A stretch of 64,000 bases of DNA from Tribonema minus (taxonomy: Eukaryota > Sar > Xanthophyceae > Tribonematales > Tribonemataceae), in the NCBI GenBank assembly GCA_017506865.1, contig JAFCMP010000051.1, forward strand, positions 1 to 64,000. The letters are read 5' to 3'. The notes beneath the pieces were generated by a model that ran no database searches, was not told the origin of the DNA, and saw nothing but the letters and a program-made list of their open reading frames with translations. Of this stretch, positions 1 to 11,504 are shown piece after piece. Numbering within the stretch: the stretch's first letter is position 1; each line of letters begins with the position of its first letter. Made by a program: the position numbers and the translations under genes.

Positions 1-266
1 TATGAATATTTACACATGTAGCATAAATATCTAAGATACTGATACAGTTCTACTCTTGCGATTCACACAGTGCTGAGCCTCAGTTATTGAGGATTGGTTT
101 GGTGACATCAGGCTGCCGCCCGCGGGCTCTCACGGCACGACGTTTCTCGCAAGAGCCGCCGCACTCTTTTCCCGCGATCGCCCTGCTGCGGGCGTGTGAA
201 TGGCACGCCATTCGGTCAGATGGAGTTAATACACATCATTGGCTCAGCAGAGGGCATCGCAGAGCA

Positions 267-295
267 CCCCCCCCCCCCCCCCCCCCCCCCCCCCC
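267..295. repeat. Poly-C run (29 bp)
   Basis: An uninterrupted C homopolymer. Its length may be unreliable, since long G/C runs are prone to sequencing and assembly error. Confidence 0.9.
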
Positions 296-1289
296 AGTAA
301 AAATGGTGTGTAAAAAAACATGCTTAGCAGGTAGTTCTTGAGTGAGGGTATACATTTATCTATCTTGACTGTAGTGTACTGACATATGTAGACATGTTGA
401 AGTACATGTAAAGCAGCATACACAGCAGTGCTTGTGCGTCAGGCAACAGCTTTGAGTCAAGTTCAGAATACTCCTTCACGTAGCGTATGAAACGACCTTT
501 GCCATGTACTAACATGCGCGTACGTTTCAAGCACACATGTACAGCAGTACATACGCAGCAGTGCTCAACTTAAGTCAAGCCCAAAATGCTCCTTGACGCA
601 GGACATTCGCACGCATCTATCTCTCAACTCTGTACTGACATGTGCATACATAGTTCCAAGCACATGTATAGCAACGTGTAGTGACATATGCGCAGCAGTG
701 CTCAGTATGCGCCTCAGGTAACAATTTCGTCACAAAAGCCGCCCACGGGATGCTCGGAGCGCAGCGCCACTTTGTTCGAGGCGCCGCAGAAGAAGATCAC
801 CCTGAGCACCCCGGTACTGGACGTGTGAATGGCACGCCATTCTGTCGGTCGAGAGGTCAATTTTTGTCATCATCACCGGCGCAAGCACTGCTGCCTAATC
901 CTACCGTAACCCTAGCCCTAACCCCAAGAACATTATCACCGGCATGAGCACTGCTGCCTAACCTTAACCTTATCCTAGCCTTAACCTTAAGAGCACTGCT
1001 GACGCGAGCAGTTTACCAGGAGCCCTAGCCCTGACCCTGCTCCAGCTCTAAGCATGGTCCTGACTTGACTGGGGGTAGGGTTAGGGTTAGGGTGAACCCT
1101 GCTGAACCCTGTTGTGAACGCCGAGTAAGGCCTAAGAGTCTTTCCAGGCAGCACTCGAACGGAACCCAGTTGTTGTGCTTGTGCATTCGTGTAACAAATG
1201 CGGCCAAGCATGTCGGCGGCGCGCTGTTGTATCAGCTACAAATGGAACCAGCACAGTAAAGGAGATGACTTTCCAGTTTAGTTCCGTGA

Positions 1290-1960
1290 GTGCGCACAGC
1301 CGACGCAGCAGTGCCGGGCCTCAGCACACCCACCCATGCTTGTTGATCTAATGACCCAGAAGGAAGAAAAGAGATATGCCCCTCTACTTCAATTTCATGA
1401 GCGCGAACAGCAGACGCAGCGGTGCCAGGCCTAAGCAAGCAAGGTTGACTTTTTGAATCATGTCGCCGCCCCAGGCATTGCAAGACACACATCCCGTTAT
1501 GCTTGTCAGCAAACCAGAAGAAGAACATAAAAAAGGCGCTTTACTTCTACTCCACGAGCATAACAGCAGACGCACCTATGCTGGTCAACGAATGTCACCA
1601 GAAGAAGAAGAAAAACGACGCCCGACTTCAAAATTAATGAGCGCGAACAGCAGACGCAGCGCTGCCGGGCCTCAGCAAGAAATCTTGAAATCACGTAGCC
1701 GCCCCAGGCATTGCAAGACACACAATCCCGCTATGCTTGCCATTTGATGAAACCAGAAGATCGCTATGCTGGTCAGCAAATGAAACCAGAAGACCAAAAA
1801 AGCGACACTCTACTTGAAAAATAGTGAGTGCGAACAGCAGACGCAGCGGTGCCAGGCCTCAGCAAATAAGGTTGAAATCACGTTGCCGCCCCAGGCGCTT
1901 GGGGCGCTCGGCAGCCCCCCGCTATTCGCAGGCGGCTGCGCTGTGACTGGGTGCCCCAAG
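1290..1960 (-). repeat. Imperfect tandem copies, unit about 80 bp
   Basis: Four related segments near 1290-1340, 1400-1480, 1630-1720 and 1815-1960 share the word AACAGCAGACGCAGC followed by a GCC-rich tail. Read on the minus strand the tail gives similar short peptides in each copy. No intact exon could be chosen among them. The pattern matches the decoy-exon arrays of the DNAAF5 gene to the right, so these may be copies of a later DNAAF5 exon. Confidence 0.6.
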
Positions 1961-2355
1961 CGCACAGTTGTGAGGGCGTGTGAATGGCTCGCCATTCAAT
2001 CATGGTTGAATTGAGGAAACGGGCATCACTGGCGCGGCACGCGCTGCTGCTGCTGCTTGCTGTTGCGCTCTGCTTTCCGTGCGCTCGTGCTGCGGCGATT
2101 GCGGTGCGGAAATATATACCTACAGTACCTACGTTGTACAGCAGCGCAGCATTGCCGCTGCCGCTTGCTGTTGCGGCTTCTGCTTTCACGGCTCTGGCGC
2201 TGTGCGCAATCGCCGCGTAGAGCGATACCCGCGCACCATAGATATGTACCCTACACAGCAGCACGTGTTCTCAAACGCACCCGTGAAACATCCAGGTACA
2301 AGTGCGGCTGCCGTGCGCGCAGCAAGCAAATACTGGTTCCGTGACAGCGGCTTGC

Positions 2356-5300
2356 CTGTTGTAGAACGCCGCCGAGCGTTGCTGCGCATGATGCCACTGC
2401 AGAGCGCACATCCGCCTCCTCGTCTTGGCTGGCAGCGCGCAGCTGCGGCACCTGCGGGTTGCGAATAAGGTTTGAGGTTAATAGCAAGTTTGGCAAAAAA
2501 CGGTCAAAGAGGGTTGCGAGGAATCCATGCCTGAAAAGGGGGTCGGGAACTCTGCACCGCATAGTAGATTTGCACTTACCGCAACAGACGTGCCAGACTG
2601 AGCACTGAGCACGCTGTCAATCTCTCGGGCGCCTGCAGGTTGCGAATCAGGTTTGAGGTTAGATGTTACACCTGCTGCGGTCGTTTAGAAGTGATCGGCA
2701 ATGCGCGTTCAGAAGACACGTGTAGATTCTGGCTGCAAGTCCATGGACATCCGCCATCGGGGTTCTCGCGCCTTGAGCGAGAATTAATCAGGAGTACACC
2801 TGCCGCAACAAACGTGCAAGCCAGACTGAGCACTGAGCACGCTCTCGATCTCTCGGGCACCTGTAGGTTTTGAAAAAGGTTCGGGATTACATTTGCACCT
2901 GCCGCAAAAAACGTGCAAGCCGGACTGCGCACTCTTGCAGGCCAGACTGAGCACTGCTCATGCTCTTCATTGTGCGTGGCAGTGCTCAACTGCGGCGCCT
3001 GCGAATTAAGGGTTAGAGATAGCGGCACCTGCAGGTTTCAGATGAGAGAAAGAAAGTTGACAAAACATGTGCCACAGTGATCGTGCGGAGCTCAGCTGAG
3101 CACTGAGCACGCTCTTCATCTCTCGGCCGGCAGCGGTCAGCTGAGGGGTAGGGATAGCTAGGGTTTGAGGTTGCACCTGCAGAGAGACAGAGCGCTCGGC
3201 GTTGTGCACCAGGGTAGGCAGGTATGGCGCAATGTTGTCAGCGCTCAGCGCCACTCAACAGGGTAGGTTGGTATAGCACAATATCGTCAGCGCTCAGCAA
3301 CACTCACCAGGGAAGGTAGGTATAGCGCAATGTCGTCCCCTGCGTAGCGAATGAGCCGCTGCAGCAGCTGCACGGCGCGGTGGCGTGACTTGACGGTCCA
3401 GTGGCCTATGTCCTCCAGCGTTGCTGGCATCATCTGCAGCAGCGCAACGCGGACATGGGTGCATGCATAAGTGCGGGATCAAGATGGTGGGCTGACGCAG
3501 GGGTGGATCAAGTGAAGGATCAGGGTTTGATCATGGTCTAGTGGCCTACGTCCTCCAGCGTTGCCGGCATCATCTGCAACGCCACGCAGAAAGGGACATT
3601 GATCAGCATTAGGGTCTGGGCGCGTGAGATTGGAATCAAGGTGGTGGTGCTGACGCAGGGGGGGCACACTGATAATCAGGGTTTGTTCATGGTCCAGTGG
3701 CTGATGTCCTCTAATGTTGCCGGCATCACCTGCAACAGCATATGGTCGAGGACATGAGTCAGGGTCAGGGTCAGGGTCAGCATAGGGCATGGACGGGCAT
3801 ACGGTGGGGGGTTAGGGACCCAGGGGTAGGAAAAATCAGGGTGAAGGTGCGAGCATGGGGGGTGGAGACAAAAAATCAGGGGTTTGTTCTTGGTCCAGTA
3901 GCCCGTGCCATCTAGTACTGTTGGCATCATCTGCCGCAGCATGGCACCATGGATTTGAGCCAAAAATTGGGGTGAGGGCCAAGGCCAAACATCGTGGCTA
4001 CGCAGGCAGAGTGGAAGTTGAGGTTAAGGTTAGGGCTGGGGAGGGTTCACGGCAACACTGGCAGAATTAGGGTTTGGATCAGGGCTAGAGCGCGGACCCG
4101 TGTCCCCCAGCATCAGGTTAGGCATTGCTCAGAGGTAACGCATTCCTTGAGGCCTGGTGTCTGTTGTGTTCAGCGCTGCCAGAGGCATACCTATTCGCCT
4201 GCCAGCTCCTCCACTTTATTAAAAACATAATTACAAGAGCCTCGGTTTTGAACCCATTCCACCATGCAGTGGCAGCAAAGCGCTCACAGCTTGCACATGC
4301 CTCGACGCCTGTGGTCACCGCGCTGGGCCCTGCTGTTGAGCACTGCTGCAAAAAGTCAAGGCCGTCTTTTCATCAACAAGTAGGGACCAAAATGCCATTT
4401 AAACCGGATTGGGCATCCCCGCATTGAGCCTGCACCCTGCAAACGTCAGCAGTTCTACACATTCTCCTCGTCTCCAACGGTCCCTGCCCGATTGCGTCGC
4501 CAATTCATTGTCCTCATTCCGTGGCAAGGTCCAGGTCACTTTCATCCGACACTGGTGTGGAACTGCTACAGCTGTGTGCCCAGTCTTGCTGGTCGGTGCC
4601 CAGCAAAGAGAGATGCAGCTGCTGCTGCCTATTGCAGACTCCTTGCTGAAACTTCACACTCTTGAAGACCTGTTCCCCCGGTTCAGGCTCCGTTTCTTCA
4701 TGCCCAATCTGAACGCCATACATACATACATACCACGGTGCCCTGAACAAGACCTTACCTTGGGCATCTGCGACAGACAATACGCCTTGGCAGCCTGGCC
4801 ATCCTCTGTAGGGGCTGCAGAAGGGGGATGAGGGGGGTGCGCCGGCGATTCTGGTTGGTCCACATCCATATCCGCCACCTGTGATTGGTGGGTCGCCCAG
4901 AGTTGTCCCAGTTCATCCACCTGCACAGTGCCAGCGACAAAAGTGGGGGTGAGTTCGGCAAGCGCGCAGAAGGGGCCATCGCAACAGGCAAAGTGCGCAG
5001 CGTGTGCATTCATCCATTCATTCATTCATTTACGCCGCTTCATTCATGAAATCATTTGTGGTTGCCTCACAGGTCGCTCTGCCGCATCATGAGCCGCCTT
5101 GGTCGCAGCCTGCTCCATGATAAGCAGCGCCAGCAGCAGGTGTCGGTTCATGCATTCATTCCCGCTGCTTCATTCATTGGTTCATGTGTGATTCACCAGC
5201 CGCTCCGCTTCGTGCGCAACTTTCATCGCATCGTCAGCCTGCTTCATGATGAGCAGTGTCAGCAGCGTGCACGTTCGTTCGTGCACGCCAATTCATTCAT

Positions 5301-8300
5301 GAATTCATCCGTGACTCACCAGTCGCTCCGCTTCGTGCGCACCTCCTATCGCGTCTCTGCCTGCTCCTGGATTTGCAGTGCTAGCAGAGTGTGTGTCCAA
5401 TAATCTGGTCATTCACATTGTTTGATTCATGAATTGATGAGTGACTCACCAGTCGCTGCGCTTCATGCGCCACTTCCATCGCGTCATCAGCCTGCTCCAT
5501 GATGAGCAGCGCCAAACAGCGTGTGTGTTCATTCATTCATTCACACCGCTTCATCCATGGATTGATGAGTGACTCACCAGTCGTTCCGCTTCGTGCGCAA
5601 CTTCCGTTGCATCGTCAGCCTGCTCCATGATGAGCAGCGCCAACAGCGTTGCGTGGTGCGGGGCAAGGTAGGCAGCACGCGGCTCACTCGTCACGAGCAG
5701 CCGCAGCAGTCGCGCTGCAACAGCAATGACAGCAACCAAGACACACGCAGGCACAGAAAGGGAATGATTCACAACCAGTGAAGCAACTTCCAAGTGGACA
5801 TATTTCGAAGTTACTTTAGCGTACTTTTGAAGCATGCACAATAATGTGAGGTAGGCAGCGCGCGGCTCACTCGTCACAAGCAGCCGCAGCAGTCGCGCTA
5901 TGACAGCAACCAAGGCGCATGCAGACACAGCAGCGGTGAGGCAAATGGCAGTTGAACATGCAGTATGACGCAGGCGGCGCGGCTTGTGTGGCCCGGGAGC
6001 CTGCAAAGGACAGCTGATGCCGCCGCCCACTGCCCCGCAGCCTGTGGCGGACGTTGTCAGGTGCGCAGCCCACAGCGGTGGCAAGCGCAGCAGCCGCAGC
6101 AGCAGCAGCAGCACCGCACACTCTCGAGACACAGATGAGATGTCAGCCAACAATATCTATTGTTTTAATTTTAAAATGGTGGTGGTCTGCTCTGAAAAAC
6201 GTTGAGTGCTGCTCACCTAGTGCCTTTCCAAGCTCAAGTCGGACCGCAGACGTCCTGCCACACACAGAAAACAGCACGGCAAACACATCAGCAGCGACAG
6301 CAGATGTGCCGTGCGCTAAGAGGATTGGTGCAGACCATGCAGCAATGCTCAGCCACCAGCAGTGTGCGCCCCGTATCAGCGCATACTGGACTTCTGCTGG
6401 AATACTTCAATCAGCAGCATTGCACATGTTAGCAATCACAATCGATTGGGCGCTGACGTGTTGCAAATAAGCTTGACATCATTATTGAGGTCAAGGCAGC
6501 ACTGCTTCATCCTCCAGCGGCTATCGTAATGATTGCCGGCACAAAGCACGGCGTCGTGCTGCAAAGCTGCGAAGTCACTGCACGTGCCACACCGAGCTAA
6601 TACATACCCTCAACTGCAGACATGGCATCAGCCGAGTCAATGAGGTACTGGGTCTCCACCAGTGGGTCAAAGTTGAAGTTATCTCAGATCGGGGTTCGGT
6701 GGCACGTCACCTGTCGAACACGAGCTTGTTGAGCCGTGGCAGCTCCTCAGAGTGTGTTAGGGCTAGCTCATCAGTGCTAGGTGTGGCACGTCACCAGTTG
6801 AACGAGCTTGTTGAGCTGTGGCAGCTCCTTGAAGAACGTATCAGGGTTAGGGTTAGCTCAAACTAGGGTTGGGTGGCACGTCACCTGTCAAAGACAAGCT
6901 TGTTGAGCTGTGGTAGAACCAGCTCCTCCAGCGGTTTGGCCAGGTCATCGGCGCCGCAGGCGAGCAGCAGCGACAGACCCTCCACTGTCAAGTTGCACAT
7001 GCAACAGGGGGGCGCACGAGGGTGCCTACAATAAGCTTTAAATCTTGTTGAGGATTCAGGGAGGCAGGGCCCTCCACTGTCAGTTTGAACATGTAATAGG
7101 GGACGCACGAGTGGTGACTACAATGCTGTGACTGACCTCTGATGTCAAGTGGTACATGGGACGCATGAGTGGCAACTACGATGAGCTTCAATTTCGTTGC
7201 ACATCCGGGGGGGCAGGACCAGGTACAGCTGCTCACTCCGTGCAACACAAAGCACGCAACTGATTAGGGTAGTGCATGTACTGTTCTTGCAGTTACAGAG
7301 TTTCAGGAAAATGTTGTACCACGACTTCATGATGTTGTCACAGCATCAGTCATCCAGCATAATCATAATTATGATTGCATGCACACGCATGAGTCAAGGC
7401 TGCGAAATGCAGAAGAGCCAGAAAGGCTGGTGAGGCAGAGAACAGGCGAAACGCCGCAAGGCATGCTCTGGCCTACAGCACAGCCACAAGCTCAAGTCAC
7501 CTGTCATTTGCCGCGTCTTGGCATGCTGGTGCCCTGAACACGCACACATTCAAACAGGTACAAGCGCGTCAGCACAGCACGTACAATTTGAAGGTATACA
7601 TGTATATCAGCTAGGGTGCACAACAAAGTAGCCCTGCATAGTCGCCAACGCAAGGCAGAAGATGCAATACCTTAGTGACAAGGCACGGCTCAACAGTGTG
7701 TGAGGAGTCAAGGCCTTCTGAGCACTGACGTGCTTGCTGATACAGGTGTCCTGAACACGCACGCATTCAAAGAGTTACAAGTGCTTCAGCATAGCACATA
7801 CACTTTGCAGGTATACACGCATATCAGCAACAGTGCACAACAGAGTAGCCCTGCACGATCGCACGCACAAGACGGAGAATGCTGTGGCTTAGTGACAAAG
7901 CACGGCTCAACAGAGTGTGAGGTTGAGTCAGGGCCTTCTGAGCACTGACGTGTTTGTTGATCCAGGTGCCCTGAACACGCACGCATTCAAAGAGGTACAA
8001 GAGCTTCAGCATAGCACGTACACTTTGAAGGTATACACGCATATCAGCAAAAGCGCTGGTCCCCAACGATCACTTTGGGCAATGCATGCCCTGGTTGAAG
8101 TAGGTCTTGAACTACACATGGTGCCTCTGATGTGATGGTCTCAAGCACGGTGGTGAGGCCTGCGGTCGCACTAAGCCGTTGAGCACTGTTATGGCAGCGC
8201 AGGTACGCTGTGTCTTTAAATCTAGCCCTGTCGCCCTGCGAGAGCCTATCCGTGACCCTGAGAACCCCTCGTCGATTTCTGTCTCTGCGCTGCGTGCAAC

Positions 8301-11300
8301 ACGCAACTCTGCTGCAGCGAGCCTCAGCGAACCAAAACCAGCAACTGAAGTTCGGTCAACTTTGGTCGCCCCACCGAACCGAAATCAGAGTCCTACTTTG
8401 ATTTAGCTACAACCAATTCCCGCCGTGCCGAACACCTGCACATAATTTCTCCCTCTGCTGCATGTAGGGCCTTTTTCAACACAGCGGTTACAGCAGTTAC
8501 AACAGTTACAGCAGTTGCGAGGCTCACCTAAGTTGCCGACCAGCGGCCGCAGCAGCCGCCCGAGGTGCAGCCTCACACCCTCCGGCGTGACCTGCACAGC
8601 ACACAGCAGCGGCGCAACAGTGTGAGCCAACGCAGAACCACTGGCATTTAGCGCCGAAATCTGAGAAAAAGGGTGCGCTGCAGAGCGCGCACGCAAGCAC
8701 TTCTTGTTCACGCATATCATTTCTGTGTTGAAGACAATGTGGTGGCCCCAGCGATCAGCAGGGGACTGCACAGCACGCCTAGGGGATAGGAAGACTGCCA
8801 ACGGGCTGGTTCCGCACCCAATACACGTCAGAATGAACTTGCTCATTCGATTGTGCGTAGTGGTAGTTTACTTGTCGTGACAACACGTGACCTTAGCTTG
8901 TGTGGCAGCGCACAGCAGAGGCGGTGTAGGTTTAGGGCTAGGGGTAGGGCTACAGCACAGCGCCGTGAACCGCGGCACTGGAGTTGATGCACGCAAATGC
9001 CGCAATCTCAACTTCAGGAGCTTGACGTCATTTTGTGATCAGCTAGCACAGTGTTGTTGCATTGGCGCTAGAGCTTGTCCAGCAACAGTGGAACAGGAAA
9101 ACGCAGCGCGCACTGCCTCGTCGGCGCTTGTGTTATGGTGAGTGTCAATCTAGAGGTCACAGCTGCGGCTGGAGCGACCCTAGAGTGCAGAGGCTTGGAC
9201 TCTGGGTGAGGGTTAGGGTTATCCTGCCGCTGCCAGTGTCGCTGGGTTCTTGAGGAGTTACTGGATTACCCGTTCAGTCTATTATCATCAACAAAAGAAA
9301 GCGAATGAGTGCGGAATGGTATTCTGACCATCGCAATCAGCTGTTCTGGCAGCCTTCCTTGCGAGCGAGGCACGCAGCTGCTGTAATCATGGCAATCCTA
9401 ACTCTAACCCTAACGTAACCATCAACCATGCAAATACTCGACAGCCTTTCCCGCAAGCAAGGCCATGTCAACACACTCAATTTCCGCCGCAATGCAGCAA
9501 GGCAACGCGCACACCAGCACCCCCACACAACACATCGCTTTTGTGTACTGCTTGGAGTATGTGCCATGTGCTCCTCTGCATCTGGCAATGCGCTAAAGCT
9601 GGGTAAGCTCAGCTTCATCATCAAACAAGAGTACACAGCAAGCACAGGGAGCGCATTCTCCCACACTTGTGATTAAGTTCAGAGTCTTACAGTTGAAGCT
9701 GAACGTATTTCAGTTGAAGTCCATACTTTGTGAAGTTTAATGTATTCTAGTTGAAGTTGACAAGTATGCGCAGTGCTCAGCGTACCTGCACTGCGCAGCT
9801 CAGGAGCACGCAGCACTCGCGTTTGGCATGGGTATTGTTCTTGAAGTCAGTAGTGTGTAGTTGAATTTGAAAGCATGCACAGTGCTCAGCATACCTGCAC
9901 GACGCGCCTCAGGAGCACGCAGCACTCGCGCTTAGCATCGGGGAATGGGTCTGCCAGGGCAGTGGCGAGCACGTCCGCTGTGCCTGGAAAATCAAGCAAT
10001 CAATCAATCAAGAGAGAAAGAAAGAGATGTGAGGGGGTTGGGAGGGCAGGTTGAAACCAATGAAGACAGAGAGAGAGAGGTGTGAAGGGGTTGAGAGGGG
10101 GGGGGGGGGGGGGACCAACGAGGGGTCAAAGAGGGGGCGTGCGGGGGCTGGCGGGTGGTGGCCTTGCTGCCAGCAACGCTCAAACATCGTTACCGCGAAC
10201 GAATGCGCTGCGCAGCAACTGCACATGAGCGCGTGTACGCAGTAGCTGACAGTTTTGTGCAGCCAAATTCCAAGAAAAACAAAAGAAATGCGCTGTGCCT
10301 GTACTCAGATGATGATGCCAGGAGTCATTGGTGCGGCGCCGCGGGAATGGGTCTGCGAGAGCAGTGGCGAGGACATCTGCTGTGCCTGGAAAATCAAACA
10401 ACCAACCTAACGAGGAAGAAAGATATGTGAGGGGGTTGAGAAGGTGGGCTGAGTTCAATAACATTACTATGATCTTTTGATTTGTTTTCATTACTATGAC
10501 TTCAATAACATTTCTACTTCCTAAAATGTACATCAAAACTGCTCTAATAACGCAGGTTGAGCATCCACACACGTACCTGAGGTGGCAGTGCTGTTGAGGG
10601 ATGCCCACGCGACTGCGGACTTCAATAGCATGGCCACTTCAGGATATGTACTCCACAAGTGCTGTAATAACACATGTTGAGCATCCACACACGCACCTGA
10701 GGTGGCAGTGCTCTTCGGAGATGCCCACGCGACTGCCGATTCCCGGCTCCAGAGCACGGTCAGCAGTTTCAGCAGCAGTAACCGAACCTCCTCGGCCGTC
10801 TCTTCAACGGGCGTTGAGCCTGCAGCGGCGGCAAGTCAACATGAAGTTCAAAGTTGAGGTTTCACGATTACAATGGCCTACAGGAAAGCAATGTTCTGGC
10901 CTGGAAATACAAGGTGGCAAGTTCGGCTTGGACTTCCAAAAGTTCGTTAATAAGTCGCCACGGCCCACCGCAGCCTTGCGTGCGCTGTCTGGGAGACGGG
11001 CAAGCGCAAGCAGCCAAGGCGACAGAGACCAAGTAGGATAAATATGGCTAACGTCGGTGATGCTACAGCACCGCTCAGAGTGGAACCAATGGGCACAGGC
11101 GCCACACCTCCCATCGTTCTATAACAGCCTGACCCTCAGTCTCTTCTGCAATGAAAAGCAGCACTGCAGTTGCCAATGCAGGCCAGGTTGGCCCAGGCCG
11201 GGTTTGCCCAGCAGGCGCGGTACGACAACGAGGAAAGGGGGGGGGCGGGGGGGGGTAATGCGCCGCTCCCGTCGCGGCGAAGCAGCGTAGCGCGCAGTGG

Positions 11301-11460
11301 CGGTCCGCTGCGTTCAGAACTGATTGTTGTGGTGGCACACGGCAGCCCACCACGGTTTGCTAATGCCATCACGGGCACGAATGCTGAGTGTAAACTTCCA
11401 CTGTAACCTCACTGTAACTGTAACTTCCCACTGTGTATTCAAGTTTGCCAACTTCAACTT

Positions 11461-11504
<44 letters not shown>

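Larger units (their letters stand above)
1..2355. other. Left-edge region, no assignable exon
   Basis: I could not assign a coding exon here. The stretch presumably continues DNAAF5 on the minus strand, because the last exon I can place (2356-2451) corresponds only to about the middle of that protein. It holds a poly-C run, scattered TTAGGG-type hexamers near 900-1095, and several sets of imperfect copies. A 20-bp word built on TGAATGGCACGCCATTC recurs near 196, 826 and 1978 with about 80 bp of related sequence beside it. A unit of about 80 bp recurs near 1290, 1405, 1640 and 1830. The copies resemble the junction-spanning arrays seen elsewhere, so undetected DNAAF5 exons may lie here. Confidence 0.5.

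Noticed and set aside
5551-6153. Single 200-codon minus-strand protein
   Set aside because: Only 5714-5578 is supported as a DNAAF5 exon; the rest is a partial acceptor-side copy and intron that happen to lack stops.
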